A model generated the notes under the pieces. The model saw only the letters and a list, made by a program, of their open reading frames with translations. It ran no database searches and had not been told where the DNA came from. The translations under genes were made by a program, and so were the position numbers. Positions 21,873 to 29,652 of a DNA stretch of 32,985 nt are shown here, one piece after another. The stretch's first letter is position 1, and each line of letters begins with the position of its first letter. Source of the stretch: CAZMVU01 sp964569295 (GTDB lineage Bacteria; Hydrogenedentota; Hydrogenedentia; Hydrogenedentales; JAGMZX01); NCBI GenBank assembly GCA_964569295.1, contig CAZMVU010000030.1, positions 1-32,985 on the forward strand, given 5' to 3'.

Positions 21873-23795
21873 TCAAACCGCGCGAATGGCGTGCGTGTCG
21901 CCGGCGCCGGCGGTCAGGTATTGGCGGGCGGCGTCCGCGAGGCCGGCGGCATCGAGGCCATTGGCGCGGAGTTGGTCCGCGCGGCTGCCCTGTTCACAGA
22001 AGATATCGGGGACACCGATGCGGTAGATGTGCACTTCGTGCAACCGGCCTTCCTGGTCGAAATGTTCGAGGACAGCACTGCCGAAGCCGCCCATGAGGGT
22101 GTTCTCCTCGACGGTGATGATCGGCCGATCGGCCAGTTGCGCGAGGAGGGCGGCGTCGATGGGTTTCACCCAGCGTGCATCGGCGACCCCCACATGGAAT
22201 CCCGCGTCCTCGAGCCCTGCGGCCGCCTCGATGCATGCGCTGGCACAGGGACCGAGCGAGAGAAACGTGGCATCCACCCCCTCGCGCAGGATTTCACCGC
22301 CGGTAATGTCGCGATCGCTGGTGTCTCCGATGGTGGGCGCTTTGCTGCGGGCATAACGCAGGGCCACCGGCCCCGGCTGGTTCAATGCCCAGCGGGTCAT
22401 GAGCTTCGTGTCGATATCGTCCCGCGGCGCGCCCACGACCATGTTGGGTACGGCGCGCAAAAACGAGATATCGAAGGTGCCGTTCTGGGTGGGGCTGTCT
22501 TCGCCGACGAGCCCCGCCCGGTCGATGGCGAAAAGGACCGGAAGCTCCTGGATGGCCACGTCATGGATGAGCTGGTCATAGCCGCGCTGGAGAAAGGTCG
22601 AGTAGATGGCGGCCACGGGTTTCATGCCGCGGATGGCGAGGCCTGCGGCGAAAGTCACCGCGTGTTGCTCGCAGATGCCCACATCGAAGAAGCGGTCCGG
22701 GAAGCGCTCGCCAAATTTCGAGAGGCCGGTGCCCGTGGGCATGGCCGCGGTTATACCGGCAACGCGCGGGTCGGCCTCGCCCGCCTCGATGAGGGCGTCG
22801 GCAAACGCTTCGGTAAAGGTGGCCACGTGCGTCTTGGGGGCGACCTCTATTTTTTCCGGCGCCCGGGCCACGCCCTCTTCCTCGCTGGGCTTGATGGCTT
22901 GCGGTTTGACACCGTGGTATTTGAGGGGGTCTTCCTCGGCCTGGATAAGCCCCTTACCTTTCTCCGTGCGGCAGTGGAAGAGGATGGGCCCCTTCATCTC
23001 TTTGAGGTTGGTCAGCATGGCTACCAGTAACGGCAGGTCGTGGCCATCTACGGGGCCCACATAGTTAAAGCCGATCTCCTGGAAAAAGGCGTCATGGGTG
23101 ATAAGTCCCTTCGCCGCGCGTTCCATCTCCTGAATGCGGCGGTAGGTGCGTTCACTGAAGACCTGCTTGACGAAGCTGGAAACGCCTTCCTTGCCGCGCT
23201 TGTATGGGCGCGCGGTAATCATGCGGTTGAACGTCTGGGACAGGGCGCCCACGTTCGGCGAGATGGACATCTCGTTGTCGTTGAGAATGACCAGGAGGTT
23301 GCGGCCCTGCTCGCCCGCGTTGCTCATGGCCTCGAAGGCCATACCGGCTGTCATCGCGCCATCGCCGATGAGCGCGATCACGTGGTAGTCGTCGCCGAGC
23401 AGGTCGCGCGCCGTCGCCATGCCCAGCGCCGCTGAGATCGAAGTCGAGCTGTGGCCCGTGCCGAAGCAGTCGCAATCGCTTTCCGTGATCTTGGGATAGC
23501 CGCTGATCCCGCCGGCCTTACGGATGGAGTCGAAGTTCATCCGCCGGCCGGTGAGCAGCTTGTGCGCATAGCACTGGTGGCCTACGTCCCAGATGAGTTG
23601 GTCCCGGCCCACGTTATACACGCGGTGCAGCGCGATCGTCAGTTCGACCACGCCCAGCGGTGAGGCGAGATGCCCGCCGTTGCGGTTCACCGTGTCGATG
23701 ATCGTCTCGCGCAACTCGACTGCGAGCTGCTCGAGCTGGTCCACGCTCAATTCCTTGATATCGTTGGGACAATGGATGTTGTCGAGTAAGCGCAT
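21873..23795 (-). CDS. dxs: 1-Deoxy-D-xylulose-5-phosphate synthase
   Basis: Condenses pyruvate and glyceraldehyde 3-phosphate to DXP, the first step of the MEP isoprenoid pathway; it also feeds thiamine and pyridoxal synthesis. It is a TPP enzyme of the cytoplasm. The 640 residues are full length and in the normal order: HLASPLGVVELTIALH, DVGHQCYAHKLLTGR, FGTGHSSTSISAALG, the TPP motif GDGAMTAGMAFEA with LNDNEMSISPNVGALS, the transketolase pyrimidine-binding domain with DRAGLVGEDSPTQNGTFD, and a C-terminal transketolase domain (VEENTLMGGFG). The start ATG follows a weak GGGTAA. An extended -10 sits about 80 bp upstream. The cyclic-nucleotide-binding gene follows closely. Confidence 0.97.
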   Translation of the reverse strand: MRLLDNIHCPNDIKELSVDQLEQLAVELRETIIDTVNRNGGHLASPLGVVELTIALHRVYNVGRDQLIWDVGHQCYAHKLLTGRRMNFDSIRKAGGISGYPKITESDCDCFGTGHSSTSISAALGMATARDLLGDDYHVIALIGDGAMTAGMAFEAMSNAGEQGRNLLVILNDNEMSISPNVGALSQTFNRMITARPYKRGKEGVSSFVKQVFSERTYRRIQEMERAAKGLITHDAFFQEIGFNYVGPVDGHDLPLLVAMLTNLKEMKGPILFHCRTEKGKGLIQAEEDPLKYHGVKPQAIKPSEEEGVARAPEKIEVAPKTHVATFTEAFADALIEAGEADPRVAGITAAMPTGTGLSKFGERFPDRFFDVGICEQHAVTFAAGLAIRGMKPVAAIYSTFLQRGYDQLIHDVAIQELPVLFAIDRAGLVGEDSPTQNGTFDISFLRAVPNMVVGAPRDDIDTKLMTRWALNQPGPVALRYARSKAPTIGDTSDRDITGGEILREGVDATFLSLGPCASACIEAAAGLEDAGFHVGVADARWVKPIDAALLAQLADRPIITVEENTLMGGFGSAVLEHFDQEGRLHEVHIYRIGVPDIFCEQGSRADQLRANGLDAAGLADAARQYLTAGAGDTHAIRAV

Positions 23796-23875
23796 AAATT
23801 ACCCACGCGTTCAAACGTTGCCAGTGGCCGCGTCCGTGAGAGGGGAGACGCACGCGGCTTTTACCGAGTTTTTAC

Positions 23876-23884
23876 AGTATACCA
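23876..23884 (-). promoter_or_regulatory. Candidate extended -10 promoter of dxs
   Basis: On the minus strand TGG-TATACT (TGN plus a 5/6 -10) lies about 80 bp before the dxs ATG, in the 122-bp gap after the ligase-like gene. No good -35 box is seen. It would allow dxs and the cyclic-nucleotide gene to be expressed apart from the ligase-like gene. Confidence 0.5.
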
Positions 23885-23917
23885 TCCCGATTGCGTCGCG
23901 ACACAGCCTTGGTCCGG

Positions 23918-25444
23918 TTATTCAAAGGATAACGCATCGCGGCGCACATATCTTTCCGCGTCGCGCGGAATCGATTCCACCACCTGCAATTTCCGGGGCG
24001 CCTTGTAGGCCGCTATCTGGTCGCGTACATACCCGATTACCGCATGCGGCTCCAGTGCCACACCAGGTTGCGCCACGACGAACGCCCGCACCTCCTCGCC
24101 GCGCACCGGGTCGTGGTGACCGACAACCGCCACGTCGGCGACGCCCGGGAATTCACGGATAACGTTCTCCACTTCCTTCGGGTACACGTTCATGCCGGCC
24201 CGGTTGATCAGACTCTTTTTCAAGCCTTTGAAATGATAATACCCGTCTGCATCCACAAGCCCGTAATCGCCGGTATAGAGCCACCCATCGCGCAGCACGG
24301 CGGCTGTCGTTTCCGGGTGGTTGAGATAACCCTTCATTACGTTGTGTCCGCGCACGACAATCTCTCCCACCTCGCCCGTGTCCGCCCAGGCGCCGTCCGC
24401 ACGCCGGATGCCCATGCGTACGCCCCAAATGGGCACGCCCAATGTGCCCGGGCGGTTCAGCTCGGGGGTGGGGGGATTCCAGCAGACCACCGGGCTGGTC
24501 TCGGTGAGACCATAGCCTTCGACCACGACGACGTTGAACCGCTCGCTGAAGGCCTTGTTGAGGTCGGCCGGGAGTGCGGCCCCCCCCGCGATGACGCACC
24601 GCAGGCTCGACAAGTCGTAGTTGGGCGCCTTGCGGTAGTGGTGCATCACATGCAGCATGGTCGGCACTACGGCGAGCAGCGTGGCCTGTTCTTCCTGAAT
24701 CACCTGGAAGACCGCGCCCGGATCGAACTGGGGAATAAGCGCGACGGTAGAACCGGCGAGGAACGGGGCATTCATCATGGTGGATTGGCCGAAGCCGTGA
24801 AAGAGCGGCAGCACCGTGATGCAGGTGTCGTCGGGATAATAGCCCAGTGCGTACTCCTTGATGGTGAGCGCGTTTTGAAACAGGTTGAAGTGCGTGAGTT
24901 CCGCGCCCTTCATCACCCCGTCCATGGCGGATGCATAGAGGATGACCGCCGTGTCGTCGGGATTTGTGGGGTGCATGTCGCCGCTGCCGCTGGCCTCGGC
25001 CAACAGCCGCAGAAACGACTGCCCCGCTTCGGGTGTTTCCGGCTCCGAACCGGTTTCTGCCACGATAAGCTCTGTGCCGGGCGTTTGCGCCACGGCCTTG
25101 GCCACTTCCCCGGCCATGGGCGCCAGGGCAAGGCATACCTTGGCGCCGGTATCCTCGAGGCGGTAGCGGATTTCGCGGCGCTTGAGGAGCACATTCATCG
25201 GGATGGCCGCCGCGCCCGTGTACAAAATACCGAAGTACACCACCGCGAACTGCGGCACGTTGGGGAAAATCATGGCCACGCGATCCCCCGGCCCGACGCC
25301 GCGTTGGCGCAACATATTCGCTGTGCGCCGCGCCGCTTGATCCAGCTCGCGGTAGGTCATGCGGATATCTCCGCATACAAGTGCTGTCTTGTCAGGAATC
25401 GCTGCCGCCGTCAACGAAATGCATTCTGCCACATTGAGACTCAC
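23918..25444 (-). CDS. Acyl-CoA synthetase-like (ANL superfamily) protein with degenerate catalytic motifs
   Basis: A 508-residue protein with the complete ANL fold but altered active-site motifs. Intact parts include the N-terminal TYRELDQAARRTANMLR, LPLFHGFGQ, GYGLTETSP (A5) and YTGDYGLVDADGYY (A7). The P-loop A3, normally YTSGTTGxPKG, reads YASAMDGVMKG. The A8 GRxKD hinge reads GLKKS. The A10 lysine of P-x-T-x-S/T-GK is tyrosine (Y499 in PRDAERYVRR). Adenylate formation is therefore doubtful; a binding or regulatory role, or an altered reaction, is possible. GTG 25444 is chosen because CAGGAG lies eight bases upstream; ATG 25477 is an alternative. Longer upstream frames run through its own promoter. 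It lies upstream of dxs on the same strand, with 122 bp between. Confidence 0.85.
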   Translation of the reverse strand: MSLNVAECISLTAAAIPDKTALVCGDIRMTYRELDQAARRTANMLRQRGVGPGDRVAMIFPNVPQFAVVYFGILYTGAAAIPMNVLLKRREIRYRLEDTGAKVCLALAPMAGEVAKAVAQTPGTELIVAETGSEPETPEAGQSFLRLLAEASGSGDMHPTNPDDTAVILYASAMDGVMKGAELTHFNLFQNALTIKEYALGYYPDDTCITVLPLFHGFGQSTMMNAPFLAGSTVALIPQFDPGAVFQVIQEEQATLLAVVPTMLHVMHHYRKAPNYDLSSLRCVIAGGAALPADLNKAFSERFNVVVVEGYGLTETSPVVCWNPPTPELNRPGTLGVPIWGVRMGIRRADGAWADTGEVGEIVVRGHNVMKGYLNHPETTAAVLRDGWLYTGDYGLVDADGYYHFKGLKKSLINRAGMNVYPKEVENVIREFPGVADVAVVGHHDPVRGEEVRAFVVAQPGVALEPHAVIGYVRDQIAAYKAPRKLQVVESIPRDAERYVRRDALSFE

Positions 25445-25564
25445 GAATGTCGCTCCTGTGGGTGTGGGCCGCGCCATGCGGCCAGGGGTTAACCGGTGTG
25501 CGGGCGCGGTGCGGGGCAACGTGTCGCCCGCGCAAAAGAAAAACGCCCACAAACAACGGCGCGA

Positions 25565-25573
25565 ATTATAGCA
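25565..25573 (-). promoter_or_regulatory. Extended -10 promoter for the ligase-like gene
   Basis: Minus-strand TGC-TATAAT is a perfect extended -10 in otherwise GC-rich DNA. Expected initiation near 25558 gives a leader of about 115 bases to GTG 25444. It also shows that longer N-terminal frames for this gene are not translated from this transcript. Confidence 0.6.
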
Positions 25574-25611
25574 CTCCCGCCGCCGGGGTGCGAAGTGCCG
25601 CCACCATTCGC

Positions 25612-25617
25612 TATACT
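25612..25617 (+). promoter_or_regulatory. Candidate -10 box of mgtE
   Basis: TATACT (25612-25617) lies 62 bp upstream of the mgtE ATG and about 40 bp from the divergent ligase-gene promoter. No clear -35 is present. The octamer TATACTCG is identical to that at the PfkB promoter. Confidence 0.35.
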
Positions 25618-25679
25618 CGCCGCTTTGCGCCGCCGCCCGCCGGCGGCAAGCGGGGCAGCGACAAGGACGGGAAGACGCT

Positions 25680-27053
25680 ATGCACGACCTTGAAATGCTT
25701 GAACCGTGGGAATTTCTCCATAACCTCATAAAGCGCCGGCGGGTGCAGGCGATTCTCGACTACCTCGAGGAACTGGCGCCCGGCGACGTGGCCCGGGTGC
25801 TCTCGCGTATCAACGAGCAGGACCGCGCCAATCTGCTCGCCCTCATCGGTCCCGAGGACGCGGCGGATCTCATCGAAGAGCTGGCCGATGCGCAGGCGGC
25901 GGACCTTATCGAAGGACTGCCCCCCGCCAATGCGGCCGACATCGTCGAAGAACTCGAAAGCGACCACCGCGCCGACGTCCTGGGCGAGATGACCGAAGAC
26001 GACGCCGAGGCCATCCTCAGTGCCATGGAGCCGGAGGAAGCCGCCGAGGCCCGCCAACTACTCGGTTACGCGCCCGACACCGCCGGCGGCATCATGGTCA
26101 CCGAGTTCGTGCAGTATGAAGTCAATATGCAGGTGGCCGATGTTATCCGGGATCTGCGGGAGAATGCCGAGTGCTACGCCGACTACGGTATCCACTACGT
26201 GCATGTGTGTGCCGCAAGCGGACGCCTGGTCGGGGTAATCCGAATGCGCGATCTCCTGCTGGCGCCGGCGGAAAGTCCCATACACAAGGTTATGATCGCA
26301 AACCCCATCTACGTCGAAGCCGACACGAAAGTGGATGATCTCAACCGGTTATTCGACCGCTGCCCCTTCTGGAGCCTGCCCGTCACCGACGAGGAAGGGC
26401 ATATACTTGGTGTAGTGCGCCGTGCCGATGTCGAAGAGACGATCGCGCAGGAGCAGGAGCGCGCGTTCATGCGCTTCGGCGGCATTATCAGCGGTGAAGA
26501 GCTGCGGTCCATGCCGCTCAAGGAGCGCACCTCGCGCCGCCTCGCATGGCTGGCGCTGAACATGACCCTCTCTATCATGGCCGCCAGCGTCATCCTGTTT
26601 TTCGAGGACACGATCGACCGGGTGTTCGCCCTCGTCTTCTTCATGCCGGTCATCTGCAATATGTGCGGTTGCAGCGGCAACCAGGCGGTCGCGGTAAGCA
26701 TACGCGAGTTGGCACTGGGCATGATCGTGCCCGGCGACTTTATGCGCGTGTGGATGAAAGAAGTGGCCGTCGGGCTAATCACCGGGATCGTGCTTGGGGT
26801 CGTGCTGGCCGTCGTGGCCAACGTGCTCTGGCAAGAAACCGCTATGCTCGGCGTCGTAATCGGCGCCGCTTTTGTGCTGAACACGCTCGTGGCCGTGTCC
26901 CTCGGCGGGCTGATTCCGCTGGTCCTGCGCGCTGCCGGCATGGACCCGGCTCTTGGTGCGCCCCCCATCCTCACGACAGTAACGGACTTGTTCGGTCATG
27001 CTTTCGTGCTCGTCTTTGCGGCGTTCACCATCTGGCTTGGCGTGCTCGGCTGA
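25680..27053 (+). CDS. mgtE: MgtE-type magnesium transporter/channel
   Basis: A 457-residue inner-membrane Mg2+ channel gated by its cytoplasmic domains. The layout is normal. A superhelical N domain (about 1-130) has the acidic repeats LLALIGPEDAADLIEEL and NAADIVEELESDHRADVL that bind Mg2+. Two CBS motifs (about 135-265, with the ADYGIHYVHV and FWSLPVTDEEG strands) lead to a connecting helix and five transmembrane helices (from about 285). Signature residues of the pore region are present: FFMPVICNMCGCSGNQAVAVSIREL and MDPALGAPPILTTVTD, the latter carrying the Asp that lines the ion path. GGGAAG lies before ATG 25680. It is divergent from the ligase-like gene and convergent with the GHL10-like gene. 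Confidence 0.96.
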   Translation: MHDLEMLEPWEFLHNLIKRRRVQAILDYLEELAPGDVARVLSRINEQDRANLLALIGPEDAADLIEELADAQAADLIEGLPPANAADIVEELESDHRADVLGEMTEDDAEAILSAMEPEEAAEARQLLGYAPDTAGGIMVTEFVQYEVNMQVADVIRDLRENAECYADYGIHYVHVCAASGRLVGVIRMRDLLLAPAESPIHKVMIANPIYVEADTKVDDLNRLFDRCPFWSLPVTDEEGHILGVVRRADVEETIAQEQERAFMRFGGIISGEELRSMPLKERTSRRLAWLALNMTLSIMAASVILFFEDTIDRVFALVFFMPVICNMCGCSGNQAVAVSIRELALGMIVPGDFMRVWMKEVAVGLITGIVLGVVLAVVANVLWQETAMLGVVIGAAFVLNTLVAVSLGGLIPLVLRAAGMDPALGAPPILTTVTDLFGHAFVLVFAAFTIWLGVLG

Positions 27054-27068
27054 GGCTGTCTTGTACGC

Positions 27069-27107
27069 CGGTCTCCTGACCGTGCCATGGCGCAGACCGT
27101 ACGGTCT
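27069..27107. repeat. Hairpin and 14-bp palindrome between convergent genes
   Basis: CGGTC-TCCT-GACCG (27069-27082) is followed by the perfect palindrome AGACCGTACGGTCT (27094-27107); both share the GGTCTCC element. They fill the 62-bp gap between the mgtE and GHL10-like 3' ends. They may be a bidirectional terminator or a REP-like repeat; no T-run is seen. Confidence 0.5.
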
Positions 27108-27115
27108 CCAACGTG

Positions 27116-29647
27116 TTAGTTCCCGCGCGTGATCCCCAAACCGCACAGGGGCAGGATGTCGTTGGCTTCGCGGGCACCGTAGTTGAATACGGTGAAGCCC
27201 GTTGCGCCCGCGTTGCGCGCTGCCTGGATGTGCGCAAAGAGCCGCACCACGGGGGCATCCACCTGCCAGGTACTCAGGCCGATTCCCGGCCGCACGGGCA
27301 CGCCGCCCACCCATGCCTGCTGTTGGCGTACCTGGCGCCCGAAAGCCGCGGTGTCCGGCGTGTAGTCCATGGGGCACACAAAATCCAGGTAGCCCGCCTG
27401 GCACCACGTTGCCCAGTCCTGGCCGATGTGGTCGCGGTCCTGTGGCCAGTTCCGGAAGACAGCCGCGCTGATTTCCGTCGCCGTCGCTTTCTCCGCCAGG
27501 GTGTCATGCACCGTTTTGACGACCTTGGTAATCTGCGCACGCCGGAAATCGAGGTACTGGTCACGCAGCGTGTCGTCCACGAGCACCGTGTCCGGCCAGT
27601 CCGCGATAGCCGCACCGATGGCTGCCTCGAATCGGTGCTTGCACCCCGGGCAATAGCAATGCTCGCGGTCGGGATAGCGTATGTAGTCGAAGTGGATACC
27701 GTCCACGTCGTACTTGGTGGCCACCTCGACCATGGCGTCGATCTCGAGCCGCTGGTTATCCGGATGCGACGGGCACAACCAGTCCGGTTTCACGGCGCCG
27801 TCTTTGCTCACCTGCACGCGCCCCGCCTTTACCATGGCCTCCCGAAATGCCTTGGGAGCGCGGGTGCTCATGTTCCAGTTTACCTTCCACACATGGCACT
27901 CGATACCGTACTTCTTGCACGCGGCAAGGCATTTTGCGATGGCATCGCCCTTGGTGGCCACGTCGTCCGCCACGGGAAGCACCTCGCTCGGGTAATAGGC
28001 CAGCCCGCCCCAGAGCATGTTAGGAATCACCGCGGTGAAGCCGTTCTCCGCCAGATTGGCAATGGCCTCATCCCAGGTCATGCCCGAGACACCGTAGGCA
28101 TTGTGGCACCAGAAGCCGCGCCATTCGCCTTTGCGTGTTGGCTGTGCGGCGGCGTATGCGGTGATCAGCGCCTCACGGCACGCCGCCGCTTTGCGCAGGG
28201 CTTCGGGATACGCCTTCCTATCCCGTGCTTGCAGTGCCTCGGCATGGCGTGCGCGCGCTTCTTCCACCCGCGACTTGGCGCGGCCATCCTCCGCGGCCTC
28301 CGCCAAGCCGGTTATGGCCGCTTGATAGTCTGTGTAGGGACCGAAGGCGCCCGCCCGTGTGATGCGGTGGGCCGCCGCATCTGCCCACGCCGCTGAATGA
28401 AAATGGCCGACCATCGCCGCGAGGAGTATGGGGGTGTTGGCCGTGTCGTGCGGCAGGAGCACATGGGTGAAATGGACGCCCTTCGAGGACACCACGACTG
28501 CTGGCCAGCCGGTGGGTGCGCCATGTTCATTGAACCACCATGCCGCGGTGAATCCATCCTCGCGCCCGGCTTTCACGGTGGTGAGGTTCCACGAGTGCTG
28601 CGTGGTTTTTGCCGGCAGCCCCGTCAAGGCCGTCTTCGCCGGGCGGATGCTGTCGAGTGTGCCGGGTGGCAGACTGCCGGCGTAGGCCGGATCGCGAAAG
28701 CCGGCCAGTGCCAGTACACGGCTACTCGTGTTGTAGCAGGTCACGAGCCGGCCGCCGGCCGCCACGAAGCTACGCAGTGCATTATAGGCGGTATCGGGCA
28801 TGCCGGGATTGTAGGGAAGTATGGCGACGGCCTTGCCGCGCAGGGTGTCCGGCGCCACATCGTAGTCGTCCAGAAGTATATAACTGAGGCCCAGGTCCTC
28901 GAGTAACCGGCCGGTATGGCCTGTCAAGCTGGTGATGTTGCGCGCACGTTTCGCGTCACCCCCGGCCTGCGACGCCGCCCGGATCAGGGCAATATCGCCC
29001 GATGCCGGCACATGCCCGAGCCCGCTGAGGTAGAGCGTGGCCGGGGTGTCCCCTGTGCGCCACGCACAGAGGCGTATGCGGTCGATATCCTTCCAAGCGC
29101 CGGGCTCTTCTTCTGCACGCGCCTTCAACCGGTTGATAGCAACGGTCTGCCAGTTACCGGGCGCGCCATACGCGAAAGGGACGTTATACCAACCGTTGTT
29201 CGAGCGAAAGTAGCAAGTAAACGACGCGATCGACGCTGGGTTGGCGCAATAGAGCTGGAAACGAATGCCCCGGCTTGTGCTCAGGTCGGCCGCCGCCTCG
29301 AGATCCCAATAGGCGCGGCCGGCCGTCGTGTCTTCGAAGGCGCATGGCAGCGCGACTACCGGCTGGCTTGCGCCGGGCATATCGGTCACTGTCACATCGT
29401 CGGCCGCTGTGCCCGGTTGCCAGGCGTTGGGATCAACATAGGCGTCGATCGGCGATATATCGCCAGGTGTGGGGGGTGGGGGAGAGGGCGGCTCGGCCGC
29501 GGTTATTGGCCCTAAGGCGAGTAGGCCCGCCAGAAAAACACACCATGTGAATAAGGCTTCCAGCCTCCTTAAACGCGGCGGGATGCCGCGTCTACTTGGA
29601 GCGCGGCGGCGGGATGCCGTGTCTACTTTCGAGGATTCACCGGCCAT
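27116..29647 (-). CDS. Exported GHL10-like (DigH/YngK type) glycoside hydrolase
   Basis: An 843-residue secreted protein. After an unusually long basic N-terminus (about 33 residues) comes a signal-peptide core (ALFTWCVFLAGLLALGPITAA). A beta-sandwich (about 50-215) resembles a carbohydrate-binding module. A Rossmann-like domain follows (about 225-320, VAILPYNPGM, FVAAGGRLVTCYN), similar to glutamine-amidotransferase/ThuA folds, then a helical spacer. The C-terminal half is the GHL10 TIM barrel: GEWRGFWCHNAYGVSGMTWDEA, CHVWKVNWN, and the signature DGIHFDYIRYPDREHCYCPGC near residue 650. E. coli DigH of this family cleaves peptide-free peptidoglycan glycan. ATG 29647 is chosen; GTG 29656 overlaps the upstream GH3 stop (GTGA). 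Both starts translate the hairpin repeat at 29553-29626. Confidence 0.85.
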   Translation of the reverse strand: MAGESSKVDTASRRRAPSRRGIPPRLRRLEALFTWCVFLAGLLALGPITAAEPPSPPPPTPGDISPIDAYVDPNAWQPGTAADDVTVTDMPGASQPVVALPCAFEDTTAGRAYWDLEAAADLSTSRGIRFQLYCANPASIASFTCYFRSNNGWYNVPFAYGAPGNWQTVAINRLKARAEEEPGAWKDIDRIRLCAWRTGDTPATLYLSGLGHVPASGDIALIRAASQAGGDAKRARNITSLTGHTGRLLEDLGLSYILLDDYDVAPDTLRGKAVAILPYNPGMPDTAYNALRSFVAAGGRLVTCYNTSSRVLALAGFRDPAYAGSLPPGTLDSIRPAKTALTGLPAKTTQHSWNLTTVKAGREDGFTAAWWFNEHGAPTGWPAVVVSSKGVHFTHVLLPHDTANTPILLAAMVGHFHSAAWADAAAHRITRAGAFGPYTDYQAAITGLAEAAEDGRAKSRVEEARARHAEALQARDRKAYPEALRKAAACREALITAYAAAQPTRKGEWRGFWCHNAYGVSGMTWDEAIANLAENGFTAVIPNMLWGGLAYYPSEVLPVADDVATKGDAIAKCLAACKKYGIECHVWKVNWNMSTRAPKAFREAMVKAGRVQVSKDGAVKPDWLCPSHPDNQRLEIDAMVEVATKYDVDGIHFDYIRYPDREHCYCPGCKHRFEAAIGAAIADWPDTVLVDDTLRDQYLDFRRAQITKVVKTVHDTLAEKATATEISAAVFRNWPQDRDHIGQDWATWCQAGYLDFVCPMDYTPDTAAFGRQVRQQQAWVGGVPVRPGIGLSTWQVDAPVVRLFAHIQAARNAGATGFTVFNYGAREANDILPLCGLGITRGN
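29553..29595 (+). repeat. Two-hairpin palindromic repeat, copy B
   Basis: AGGC-TTCCA-GCCT (29554-29566), a CCTTAAA linker, then CGCGGC-GGGAT-GCCGCG (29574-29590) and GTCTAC. It has the same order, loop positions and flanks as copy A at 7224-7266, with compensating changes in the second stem. It lies within the N-terminal codons of the GHL10-like gene, read on the opposite strand. Confidence 0.65.
29607..29626 (+). repeat. Half copy of the palindromic repeat (second hairpin only)
   Basis: CGGC-GGGAT-GCCG (29607-29619) followed by TGTCTAC repeats the second hairpin and tail of copy B about 30 bp away. On the minus strand this gives the near duplicate VDTASRRRAPSRRG in the protein N-terminus. 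Confidence 0.6.
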
Positions 29648-29652
29648 CTTCG

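Noticed and set aside
21792..23030. 412-codon plus frame opposite dxs
   Set aside because: dxs is complete and conserved on the other strand; this frame has no domain or signal.
24044..25492. 482-codon plus frame opposite the ligase-like gene
   Set aside because: Covers the conserved ANL protein in antisense and has no family features.
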